Assembly (NCBI GenBank): GCA_947044365.1
Contig: OX345642.1
Coordinates: 5,805,507 to 5,869,506, forward strand
DNA from: Petrosia ficiformis
Lineage: Eukaryota; Porifera; Demospongiae; Haplosclerida; Petrosiidae
DNA: 64,000 nt
Reading direction: 5' to 3'
Below the pieces are notes generated by a model that saw only the letters and a list, made by a program, of their open reading frames with translations, was not told the origin of the DNA and searched no databases. Position numbers and translations under genes: made by a program. Below are positions 46,001 through 55,634 of this stretch, piece by piece. Within the stretch, counting starts at the first letter, position 1. The number at the start of each line of letters is the position of its first letter.

Positions 46001-48085
46001 TGATGGAACAGGACTAGATTATGAATGCTTTTGTCTCCCAGGCTTTACTGATAATAACTGTACTGTGGATATATGTGTATGTGAAGAAAGCAGCCCATGT
46101 CAAAATGGTGGAACTTGTGAAGATGGTGTTGGATTGGATTATACTTGCTTTTGTGCTGCTGGATTTGATGGTAGTAACTGTAATATAGATGAAGAATTTT
46201 GTACTCCTGATACTTGTGTCAATGGTGGAACCTGTATTGAAGGGTATGGTACAAAAACATCTTGTGCCTGTCCTATAGATTTTGGTGGTCTTCAGTGTGG
46301 AATGGAACTAATCTTTTGTGTTGATAATTACTGTTTGAATGGTGGATCTTGTATAGATCTGGAAGGTGGCAGTGGAATTATTTGTTTGTGTCCTTATGGA
46401 TTCTCTGGAGATATGTGTGAAGTGGATGTTCCTGTCTGTAATGACACACCACCTGATAAATGTTTTAATGGTGGTGAATGTATAGATGGATTTGGACCTG
46501 CATATTCTTGTAATTGTACAGCTGGGTTTGATGGTGATGATTGTAGCATAGATCTTGATTTCTGCACTAATACCTATTGTGACAATAATGGTGATTGTAT
46601 TGAGGGGTACGGAGAAGCCGTGTCTTGTAATTGTTCTGTAGGTTTTTCAGGTGACCAATGTCAAATGGATTTAGATTTTTGTACAGACATATATTGTAAA
46701 AACAATGGTACTTGTATAGAGGGTTACGGACCTGAAGTCACATGTAACTGTACGGACACCTTCAATGGTACTTTGTGTGAGACTGCCTTTTGTCCAGATG
46801 GGTACTGCTTTAATGAAGGTAATTGTTCAGTTAATGATGTATTGAATCTTGTTGAATGTAGCTGTCCACCTGGTTACTATGGTGATAGATGCGAGAATGA
46901 TGTTGATGTTTGTTATGGGGATACCTGCAGTAATGGAGGTACATGTATGGAAGGTGATGGACTAGATTTTACCTGCATATGTCAAGATGGTTTTTCGGGT
47001 CAAATATGTAATATTGATGAAGATGTGTGTGATACTCCACCTCTCAAATGTGTTAATGGTGAATGTATTGAAGGTTATGGTGATACATACTCTTGTAACT
47101 GTTCAGCTGGTTTTAGTGGTGATAATTGTACTAATGATCTTGATCATTGCTATGATGAATATTGTATTAATGGTAGTACTTGTATTGAGGGATTTGGAGA
47201 ATATATATCTTGTGTTTGTCTAGAAGGGTTTACAGGAGATCGTTGTGAAATAGACATAGACTATTGCGCTGATACATCCTGTATGAATGGTGGCACATGT
47301 GTTGATGAGTTTGGTGGAATTGGCATTATGTGTATATGCTTGAATACCTTTACTGGTGATATCTGTGAAACTGCCTTTTGTCCAGATGGGTATTGTGAGA
47401 ATAATGGTAATTGCTCTGTTAATGGAAATGAAGTTGAGTGTTCATGTATCCCAGGTTGTAGTGGTGATCAATGTGAAACAGATCCTGATGTATGTGATTC
47501 TGAGACTTGTAGTAATGGAGGTACTTGTATCGAAGGACTGTGTTTAGACTACACATGTGTCTGTCCTCCAGCATATACAGGAAAAGACTGTGATACTCCA
47601 TTGTGTATGCCTGACACTTGTATGAATGGAGGTACTTGTAGTGTTGAGGGGACAATGGTGGTGTGTAATTGTCCTAATGGATATACAGGAGATGTATGTC
47701 AACAGGTTGATGATTGTTCTAATGATTCTTGTGACAGTAGTTACTGCAAAATTATACCAGACTCTGTTTGCATTGCTGCTGGTATGTTAACAGTAGCTCT
47801 TCTTGTTTCTACAGTGTCTATTATAATAGTTATCACTTGTTTCTGTCTAGTGAAAAAGAAATGTGAGTGTACAAATATCTTCATGCATATGTATAATTCA
47901 TTGCATTTTGTGTTTAGAAAATAAGCCCATGTGCTTGTAAATATTGTCTCAAAATTAATTATACTGAAATGAATAATGAATGTTTTAATTTAGGTTCCCG
48001 CTTGAGATCAAATTCAAGAAATGATGATTTTGACTTGACAGTTTTACAAAATTTCTATGAAGAGAAGTATTCAATACAGATATAA
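43034..48085 (+). CDS. EGF-array transmembrane receptor 2 (24 EGF-like domains)
   Basis: Paralog of the 31559 gene, 1178 residues. Exons are 43034-43097, 43283-43345, 43404-43763, 44608-44814, 45112-47862 and 47994-48085; exons 1-3 have the same lengths (64, 63 and 360 nt) as in receptor 1. Order: signal peptide, Cys segment, cadherin-like domain, 24 varied EGF-like domains, TM helix (around TVALLVSTVSIIIVITCFCL) and a tail ending YEEKYSIQI. DINEC and DIDEC starts in the early EGFs suggest calcium-binding types. It has a single copy of the EGF amplified 36-fold in receptor 1 and about 13 further EGFs that receptor 1 lacks. The intron at 44815-45111 has no counterpart in receptor 1 and replaces an EGF domain. 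Ligand unknown. Confidence 0.85.
43868..44010 (+). pseudogene. Decayed copy of the cadherin-like exon's 3' half
   Basis: Matches about 43630-43765 (acaaattattgaggacacta and atcttgaggttgctgttt versus the real exon), but with frame-breaking changes, and it sits in the intron after the real exon. Receptor 1 lacks this copy at the corresponding place, so it arose in the second gene or was lost from the first. Confidence 0.7.
44815..45111 (+). pseudogene. Former EGF-coding sequence now inside an intron
   Basis: The left part aligns with receptor 1 coding sequence 35862-35950: attaataaatgtattgatat and gacttagtcaatagatata are recognisable relics, now with stop codons. The donor GGTAAC derives from codons for Gly-Asn, and the acceptor CTATACAG|GA corresponds to GTATACGGGA in receptor 1. 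Splicing joins the two neighbouring EGF halves in frame. Confidence 0.75.
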
Positions 48086-49721
48086 CATTTTACATTGAAC
48101 ACTTATCATTTCATTTTTCAGCTGTTTTATAGCGCATGCAGTAAGTAGAATAGTATTTATAAGAGTAATACTGCATGTTCATTTTGTAAGTACTCATAAT
48201 TCCTAGAATGGCTCATTATAATAGAATGGCAATGATTTATATTACAAACACTGTTGAAATATAATGTTATAGTGGTGTTCTTATATCCTATTACACAAGG
48301 CTATACCTCAGAAGCTGTATATTGGGAAGGACACAGGAAGAACTATACACTTTGGAGAGCAATGAGCTCTTTCATCTGCAAAAGAAAATAACTTGTAAAA
48401 TTTTAATGTGTACTTAATTACAACAATGAGATAGATTAAGTAGGTCATGAAAGAGTTGAGTGATAATGTATTCTCAGTTGCCAGGCCAATGGATATTTGG
48501 TATTGTAACATGTAAATGCGTGATTGTTATTATGGCTAAGTTACCACTCATATAATTCTCTCACATACCAATTGTGCAACAAAGTTAGTTATTCAACAAC
48601 ACTAGTTAAAGCTTACCAAAATGGATAGTAGTCATAGTACCATCAAGTAGTTTAGAAGTACATCACACTAATAATAATTATGTATCAAGTACTGCGTAAA
48701 TAAGAAATATTCACTATTATGATTATAATTACATCTCCAACTGCACTAAAACTTCAATGTGTGGGATAAAGAGGAAATGTCATGATGAAGGGATACAATG
48801 CAGATGATGCAAATTTTCATTTGTTACGATGAGTAGACAAAAATTTAAGTTTTATATTAATATAATTATAATGGTTTCCTGTTAATAAAATCAATTTTAT
48901 GAATTAAATAGGTTACTACTTCATATCAGAAATGATGATGTTTACATGACAATTATAAACATGCATAAAGAGGATGAAGAGAAAATTTGTATCATTGTTA
49001 TTAAAACCCCTGTGTATTGAAACTCAGCTTGATACATGTTAGCTATACAACAAGTAAACATAGTAGTACCATTACAAATATAGTGATCTTTATTTCTTTT
49101 CATATAGAAACGTACCAGAATAATTAATTTTTTTCTCTCACATTAACAATTCTAGTTAACAGATATTTATGAAAATGTCCATTAGTTTTATGAAAAAATT
49201 AAGTTAATACATGAGATCTTGTACTCAATAAAAACTTCCAGATTTGTTCTACTATGTTATGCTTTTTTCTCATACCTCAACATGCATGTCTGTGTCCCCT
49301 ATGGATATTATCATGTCACGACATTTGTGATTGTTCTCCATGTAGGCATACTTGCATTAACAATAACAGAAAAATAAATCAAGCTAGGATAAGCTTAGTT
49401 GATTATGTTTACACACATAGACAAAAATGGTAAGTTATTTATTTGTCGGTTATATAGTCCTATACTACTACAACCAATAAAATTGGCTGAAAAAACACAT
49501 CAAAAACAAATTGCACGGACATAAGTGTGAGTGGCCAATTCCTGATATTAAAGATTGAATGTATAATATTATACTTGTGGGCTGCATCTGACCTCTTTAT
49601 TCTAAAACCATATTCATGTTCACATGCAATAAATTCATAACATATTTTTACACAATGAATGTGATCACAGTTCAACCCCTGGAACAATGACAGAGCAATT
49701 CTCTATTACAGATAACTGAAG
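48086..49721. other. Intergenic between receptor 2 and OAS
   Basis: About 1.6 kb, AT-rich. The first part resembles the receptor 1 3' flank (41640-41830). ORFs of 67 and 75 codons have no coding character. No RNA gene or clear repeat seen. Confidence 0.5.
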
Positions 49722-50904
49722 ATGGCTACAGGTCTAGAAACAGTTTCAGATAGTAGTCCTTATGTGGATGAACTTGTACATATGTTACATGTGAGTATAC
49801 AGTATATATACTTCATATATACAAGCTATCATATTGTTTTGCATCTAGAGCTATTTGAAGAGTGAGTGTGGAATAATGCCAACAGAGATTGTGAAAGCAG
49901 GTTCACTAGGACAGGGAACAGCTATACCAGGAGATTATGATCTGGATTTAGTTATATATTCAAGAGGTATTATGATATAATTATGTGAAGCAAAATAATA
50001 TCAATGTGGTCACAGACATAAGTCCTGAAAGACTGAACTATGGTATACACGACATTTTGGAGAAGATAGATCGTCTTCTTGCTAAGCACCTTGGCAGAAA
50101 GTATCAGAAGAAAGGTATTACTGCCAGTGCAGTGAGTTTTTCTATTGAACACAAGTTGAAGGTTGATCTCTTACCAAGTCCTTACTGGTTAAATCCAGAT
50201 GAGTATCATCAATATCTCAAAACACTGCACAAAACCAGACCAATTGACATACGATTGTAAGACACAGATGATGAGTATTTTTATGCTCATTTGAATTATG
50301 TATCATTATAATTATTATTTAGATTTTCCTGTTCAGCTGCAAAGTGGCAAAAACATTTTTTCCTTGCTCAACCTCCACAGGTAAATACCAAACTCACATG
50401 CAATAATCCTTCAATATTATTTCTGTCTTAAAGGTTCGTGAATACATTAAGAGAGCAAAAGCATGGAGGAATATCAAATGGCCTGAAAAACAGGATGGTA
50501 TTGGAAGACCTAAATCTTTCCTGATTAGTCTTCTAGTAGTTGAAGCATACAAGAGGAGCAATGATGGGAGACCAGCATCAGTTACAAGTGCAATGAAACA
50601 GCTTGTAAAAAATCATGATGAGATGCGGTGAGTAAAGCACAAATAATTCATAATCTCTATTCTATATATCATGTACAGACTTCACTGGACATATGATGGC
50701 GCATTATACAGTCGTGACTATGTTAGTTACTTTCCTCGTCGTTCACAACCATGCATCATTGATCCAGCCAATCCTTTTAATAATGTCTATGTTAGTGGGA
50801 TTAGTCGATATTCCGCTAACACATCAGAAGGCACATATGAACAAGGAGATGGGAACTGGACCAATTTTGTGCGCTATATTGATACATTCAGTTTGACAGC
50901 ATAG
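49722..50904 (+). CDS. OAS: 2'-5'-oligoadenylate synthetase, sponge type
   Basis: Nucleotidyltransferase family that makes 2'-5'-linked oligoadenylates from ATP; in vertebrates double-stranded RNA activates it and the product activates RNase L. Six exons: 49722-49790, 49849-49966, 50016-50256, 50323-50380, 50434-50627 and 50679-50904, giving 301 residues. The pol-beta-type motif GSLGQGTAIPGDYDLDLVIY (residues ~46-65) supplies two catalytic Asp, and KVDLLPSP supplies the third. The C-terminal DPANPFNNV matches the OAS core. It is shorter than vertebrate OAS1 (about 350-400 residues), and no CFK oligomerisation motif is visible. Sponges are known to have OAS, some active without added dsRNA; whether this one is regulated by RNA cannot be told here. 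Confidence 0.85.
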
Positions 50905-51561
50905 AAGAACTTATGAAGTTTATGTAGTTATAGTATAATAAACTACTCTTATGTATTTCTGTCACTTAGCTATAGTTATAAATATTATATATAGTTGATA
51001 TTGTATTTGTACATCACTGTTTATTATATAAAGGACTGTTATGAGTTTTGTTAAAATATATTTAGTCTAAATGAGTTTATATCTATACCTTGAATTATAA
51101 ATATTTTCATTTATGATGAAGGTACACATCACCTCATCTGACACAAAGCAGGCAGTAATGTTACACTAACGGTCTTGACAAATGCACACTATGATTATGC
51201 AGTCACTTACATCGACAGATCTGTTAGTATACAGGAAGATCAGTGATATTTAATCATGTATTTAATGTTGTTTTTAGTGTAACATTAATGACCATTTTTA
51301 GCTATAGTATATCTACATTTTTAGTTTAGTTAGTTAATTAACTAAAATAATATTAGGGGTTTTTAGTTATAGTTAACTAAAAGCCCAAATGTCATACTAA
51401 AGGGGTTGTAATTATAGTTACGTAATTAAAACAACACTAATATTGATTACAAAATAATTTTTTTCCAAGTAACCATGATTCCTTGCCTTACATTTACGAA
51501 CTACTTATACTCTTACAAATACATAAGTATGTCTACAAAACAGTAAAACGTTTAGGGATAT
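50905..51561. other. Convergent intergenic region OAS / FARS2
   Basis: Contains the 3' ends of both genes. At 51290-51440 there is a repeat built of ttagttatagttaactaaa in both orientations, like that at 55215-55452 and a short piece at 26470-26510; probably a small MITE. Confidence 0.5.
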
Positions 51562-52866
51562 TTATCTCAGATCTAATGTCAATTTCTCAACTACATCCTT
51601 CCTAATCATTTCTTGAAGTTCATTTATTTCTTCATTTGTCACAGAACGATCCATTGAACGGTAATTTATTCGATAACAGTGACTCTTTCTATTATTTTTA
51701 GGATGAGTAAATTCATCAATCATCTCAACCTTTTCAACCAAATCTCCACCTATACTTCGCACAATCTCATAGAAGTCATTGTGGTTGAAATCTTTGTCAA
51801 TCCAAAATGATATATCTTTGAAACAAGGTGGAAATTTACTGAATGGCTGAAACTGAATATTAGTGTTCGGATCAATACCAACATCTTTGAACTGCTCAAG
51901 AAATCGAGGATCTTCACTCCAAAGCAAACGAATATCTGGAATGTTAAAAAGAAGCATTGCCAAACGATCGAGGCCAAGGCCAAAAGCCCACCCCACCTTG
52001 TTATCAGCTCCCCCTTGTTCTAAAATATTTTGTCTCATTATCCCTGATCCAAGCATTTCCATCCATTCTCCCTGAAACTTTATCTCTAACTCATATGAAG
52101 GATGAGTAAATGGAAAATAACATGCTAACCAACGAGTCTCTGTATCATGGCCAAAAAGATCTTTTACTAATTCTTCTAAAGTCCTTTTGAGATCTAGCTC
52201 AACCATCTTTGCTGCATCCAGAGTATGAGATGTTTGTTTATCCTGTGTCTCTACCATAAAGTCTGGATCTTTTTCAAAGATGTCTAAAGTTTCATCATTA
52301 GCAGATTGGAATAGTTCATGTTTTGTAAACAAACGCACACCCTCCATCTGATGGAACACTGGATAATGACTACAATCAATTTCATCTCTACGATACACAT
52401 CACCTGTAACAAGAAATCTATCAAGCCCCATTTTTATAAAATCCCTTTGATGGGCTGATGTATGAGCCCTGAGTAAGTGTGTTTGATTAATATAATAATT
52501 GTCATTTTTACTGCGAGATATATGTCCTTTTGGAACAAGCAAGGAATCGAAGTTTTGTTCTGTTGTAACTATTGGGCCAACATTATCAAAGTGAGCAAAA
52601 ATTGCATTTCCAGTTCTTGTAACATATCGTTTATGAAAATGATGAACAACTCTTTGCTTGAGTATATTCACTGGATGGTTTGGTATCAAATGTAGATTAC
52701 GACCAACTTTACTGATGATTGTTGGAGTAACATTTGTCATGTCATCTCTCTTGTATCGTGAACCAGACACAGAAATCCAATCTTCTACGAGTTGAGATGG
52801 TTGGGAGTATAATCTAAGTATTTTGGTACAACAGGGAGTAAAATATGAACGCAACAATACAGCCAT
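51562..52866 (-). CDS. FARS2: Phenylalanyl-tRNA synthetase, mitochondrial
   Basis: Class II monomeric enzyme that charges mitochondrial tRNA-Phe. Intronless here, 434 residues from the ATG at 52866; the open frame extends four codons upstream to a TTG that is not needed. The basic, acid-free N terminus (MAVLLRSYFTPCCTKILRLY) fits a mitochondrial targeting peptide. Class II motif 2 region is VYRRDEIDCSHYPVFHQMEG, motif 3 is GWAFGLGLDRLAMLLF. The C-terminal ~95 residues, from FSKFPPCFKDISFWI on, are the FDX-ACB tRNA-anticodon-binding domain. Human FARS2 is 451 residues, so length is normal. The gene is convergent with OAS and divergent from the RRM gene at 53384. Confidence 0.93.
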   Translation of the reverse strand: MAVLLRSYFTPCCTKILRLYSQPSQLVEDWISVSGSRYKRDDMTNVTPTIISKVGRNLHLIPNHPVNILKQRVVHHFHKRYVTRTGNAIFAHFDNVGPIVTTEQNFDSLLVPKGHISRSKNDNYYINQTHLLRAHTSAHQRDFIKMGLDRFLVTGDVYRRDEIDCSHYPVFHQMEGVRLFTKHELFQSANDETLDIFEKDPDFMVETQDKQTSHTLDAAKMVELDLKRTLEELVKDLFGHDTETRWLACYFPFTHPSYELEIKFQGEWMEMLGSGIMRQNILEQGGADNKVGWAFGLGLDRLAMLLFNIPDIRLLWSEDPRFLEQFKDVGIDPNTNIQFQPFSKFPPCFKDISFWIDKDFNHNDFYEIVRSIGGDLVEKVEMIDEFTHPKNNRKSHCYRINYRSMDRSVTNEEINELQEMIRKDVVEKLTLDLR

Positions 52867-53383
52867 TTTCTTTTCCAACAGTTACACGTGTAACCACACC
52901 CTATAATAGTTTGCGCATGCGCAATCATTTCGCTGATAAAGCGTGTATTTCCAGTGTTTCCAGTACTTTCCACCATTTTTTTTTCAGGAAAGGGGAGTAA
53001 AGGACTTTCTGGGGAACTGAAGGCATTGGTAAGGTTAGATTTAGAGATGGATTTGACCAAAATCGTTAGATAGTTGTGGGTTTGGTATTTGTGCTCAATG
53101 GAGGCATCCACATTTTCATGTCATGATCGAAAATGGAACATCTTTGGAGTGGTAAATTGTAATGAGGGAGGGGTAAAGGCACTTGGTATGTTTATTGGCC
53201 CAATATACTTTAAAAGTGCATGAATTATAGAACTTGGATTTGGAATCAAGCAATGTGCCTTTTGGTGGTTATGTGTTGATTTTTATATTTATGTTTGTAT
53301 GTGTATGTAAGGCTAGTCGTGTTAATATAAGATAATACATCTTATTTGCTAACTTGGCTACACACAGGATATTTGGCAAAGAA
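52867..53383. promoter_or_regulatory. Divergent promoter region, FARS2 / RRM gene
   Basis: Separates two oppositely oriented start codons by 517 bp. On the + strand, GGTAAGG at about 53030 and tacacacag ending at 53367 could be donor and acceptor of a 5' untranslated intron for the RRM gene. A cgcatgcgca palindrome (NRF1-like) at about 52913-52922 lies near the FARS2 start; whether it is used is inference. Confidence 0.4.
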
Positions 53384-54706
53384 ATGACAGAATCGAATGG
53401 AGTGTTATTGAGGGGCCTACCCTTTGAGGCTGACCAACAGGACATCAAACAGTTTTTTAATTCAATTGACATTCCGCACAACAACATAGAAATGATTTTT
53501 ACATATAATGGAAAATTTTCAGGATTGGCGTACATACAACTTCGAGATGCCGAAGAAGTGAAGGTTGCCTTGTTGATGGATCGAAACCATATGGGAGGAC
53601 GTTATATTGATGTTATGACTGTAACTGAAGAGAAGGTTGACCAAATACGCAAGGCTGCTTCTGGAGGACTGGGTTGCAGAGATCTTCACCGAATGTGTGC
53701 TAGTCAGCCTGGGAGAAAGAGTGGGGGAGGAGCTGGACCATCTAGTTCAAATGGAAGAGGTGGCTATCGATTGGGTGGAAGGGAACGCTCCCGTTCTCCA
53801 CAGATGAGAAGTATGCATACTCGTTTTGCTTATTTCAGAGGGTTTCCCGAGGATGTGCTTTACAAAGGTGTAAGAACATTTTTTGAAAATTGTGTTATTG
53901 GGAAAGGTTGTGTTCATCTGTTTCGAGCTGATAACAATAAATTTCGTGGTGATGGATATATTGAGTTTGCAAGCCATGAAGAACTTCAAAAGGGTCTTAG
54001 AAAGGACGGAACACCATTCCGTAATCACAGGATTGAGATCGAACCTTGTGCCGAGGAAGAAGTGATTGATATGTTACCGTACATGATGGATAGAACTGGA
54101 CCAAATGCTCGTCCAATGGGCTCTGAAGAAGGTTATGGTGGTTATCGGAGAAGAACTGAACATGGAGGATACAGGCATGAGGATATTGGTGGAAGAGGTC
54201 GATGGAAAGATTCCCCAGGTTATCGCGATCACCCTCGTGAGTCGGGCAATAAATGGGGTGGATATAGGAGACGAGATGATAGATACTCAGAGTACCATTC
54301 ACCAAGACGTGAGCATTTTGAACCTTATATTGATGATCGAAGACGACCTGAAGATTTTGGACGTGGTGGTCCAGATCTAAGAGATGGGTATCATGATCAG
54401 CGAAGCTATCGTCATTCTGATCATGTTGAGTATATGGAACAACATGGATCGAGTGGTACCAAAGAAAGGAGAACTTTGCGTATGGAAGGAGTATCCCCTT
54501 CAACTGGAGTTTCTGATGTGGTGTCTTTTTTCAAAAATTATGGAATTCAATTTGAAAATGTACGCATTCAGTGTCATGATGATGGAACTCCAAATGGAAA
54601 GGCTTTTGTGACCTTTCCTTCTGAACACATAGCCTCTGCTGCTTTTCATGACATGAACCATCGACAATTAAAAAATGGTTACATTGAACTACTCCCAGTT
54701 GCCTAA
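53384..54706 (+). CDS. Three-RRM protein of the RBM12 / hnRNP F-H group
   Basis: RNA-binding protein, 440 residues from ATG 53384. The longer open frame starts at a TTG before a likely splice acceptor (cacacag ending 53367), so I prefer the ATG. RRM1 spans about 6-80 (VLLRGLPFEADQQDIKQFF to GGRYIDVM), RRM2 about 143-220 (YFRGFPEDVLYKGVRTFF), RRM3 about 362-440 (TLRMEGVSPSTGVSDVVSFF to YIELLPVA). Between RRM1 and RRM2 is a Gly/Ser/Arg segment with RERSRSP, and between RRM2 and RRM3 a ~130-residue Arg/Gly/Tyr/Asp-rich linker, both typical of low-complexity nuclear RNA-binding proteins. The RGLPFEA style is shared with hnRNP F/H, ESRP and RBM12. A role in pre-mRNA processing is inferred from family. 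Single coding exon. Confidence 0.8.
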   Translation: MTESNGVLLRGLPFEADQQDIKQFFNSIDIPHNNIEMIFTYNGKFSGLAYIQLRDAEEVKVALLMDRNHMGGRYIDVMTVTEEKVDQIRKAASGGLGCRDLHRMCASQPGRKSGGGAGPSSSNGRGGYRLGGRERSRSPQMRSMHTRFAYFRGFPEDVLYKGVRTFFENCVIGKGCVHLFRADNNKFRGDGYIEFASHEELQKGLRKDGTPFRNHRIEIEPCAEEEVIDMLPYMMDRTGPNARPMGSEEGYGGYRRRTEHGGYRHEDIGGRGRWKDSPGYRDHPRESGNKWGGYRRRDDRYSEYHSPRREHFEPYIDDRRRPEDFGRGGPDLRDGYHDQRSYRHSDHVEYMEQHGSSGTKERRTLRMEGVSPSTGVSDVVSFFKNYGIQFENVRIQCHDDGTPNGKAFVTFPSEHIASAAFHDMNHRQLKNGYIELLPVA

Positions 54707-55634
54707 GAGGCTAATCTTTCTTATATAATAGAACTTAGTTTGCTTAATTATGTATTTGGAGTTTGTGGTATTCCTTTTTTGTGTATTATTGATAACTACA
54801 TTGTGTACTTTCACTATGTATACTCATGCTTGTAACTTGTATCTATGCACTTCAGCTGTCATGACATTTTAAAAATGGATTTTTGGATATAAAATTAATA
54901 CTCTAAATTCCTAATCAAGTGATTGGGTTGCCATCAATGAGGTAGTGTTGAGTTTGTGGTCAGATAAAATAGTTATAGAAAATGTAGAAGTCCGGTTCTC
55001 ATTCTTGAGAATTAAGGGATGGTTCAGAACCAGTCCTAGTGATGGTGGATATTGGTAGAGAGTCATCAACTGACATAAGCCTACCACGTTTACGCAACTG
55101 AAGTCCATTTTGGAAATTCTAAATTGTATGTGAGAGAACAGATAGTATAGTAATTACAAATTGGCATAACTTGTTATTTACTAATATTTAGGCACTTGTA
55201 AACTACTGTTGTATTAGTATGACAGTACTGACCACTTTTAGTTATAGTATGTCACAATTTAAAAACAATTTTAAACTTAATGAAAGGGGGTTTTAGTTTT
55301 AGTTAACTAACAAAAGTGCCCATTATTGACCATTTACCATTTTAGTTAGTTATAGTTATTGAAATGGACTTGTAATTTAGTTATAGTTTAGTTAACTAAA
55401 AGTCACAATGCCTTAGTAAAAGGGGTTTTAGTTATAGTTAACTAAAACAACACTACTATAAACAGTGTTCTGCTTAGACTATGAAGAGTGATTGTTAAAT
55501 TCTAACTCACACTTTGTGTTGTTTACCTAGTATATACTTAATACTGTATTAGTAGCCTATATATTATGTAATATCTTAGGGGTAGTTAATTCATCTGAGA
55601 GGTCTGCAGAACACTGGGTACAGCACTACTGTAT
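54707..55634. other. Convergent intergenic region, RRM gene / CIBAR
   Basis: Contains the RRM gene 3' flank, a ttagttatagttaactaaa-type repeat at 55215-55452 ending tagttaactaaaacaacact, and a segment at 55460-55620 (tgttctgcttagactatgaa...agaacactgg) resembling 63718-63890 near the window end. No gene seen. Confidence 0.5.

Noticed and set aside
53354..53383. Upstream extension of the three-RRM protein
   Set aside because: The extension begins with TTG, not ATG, and spans a likely splice acceptor; the first ATG at 53384 directly precedes the RRM.
53747..54503. Overlapping ORFs of 93 and 168 codons on the minus strand
   Set aside because: Antisense shadows of the RRM protein; no domain recognised and the sense strand is clearly coding.
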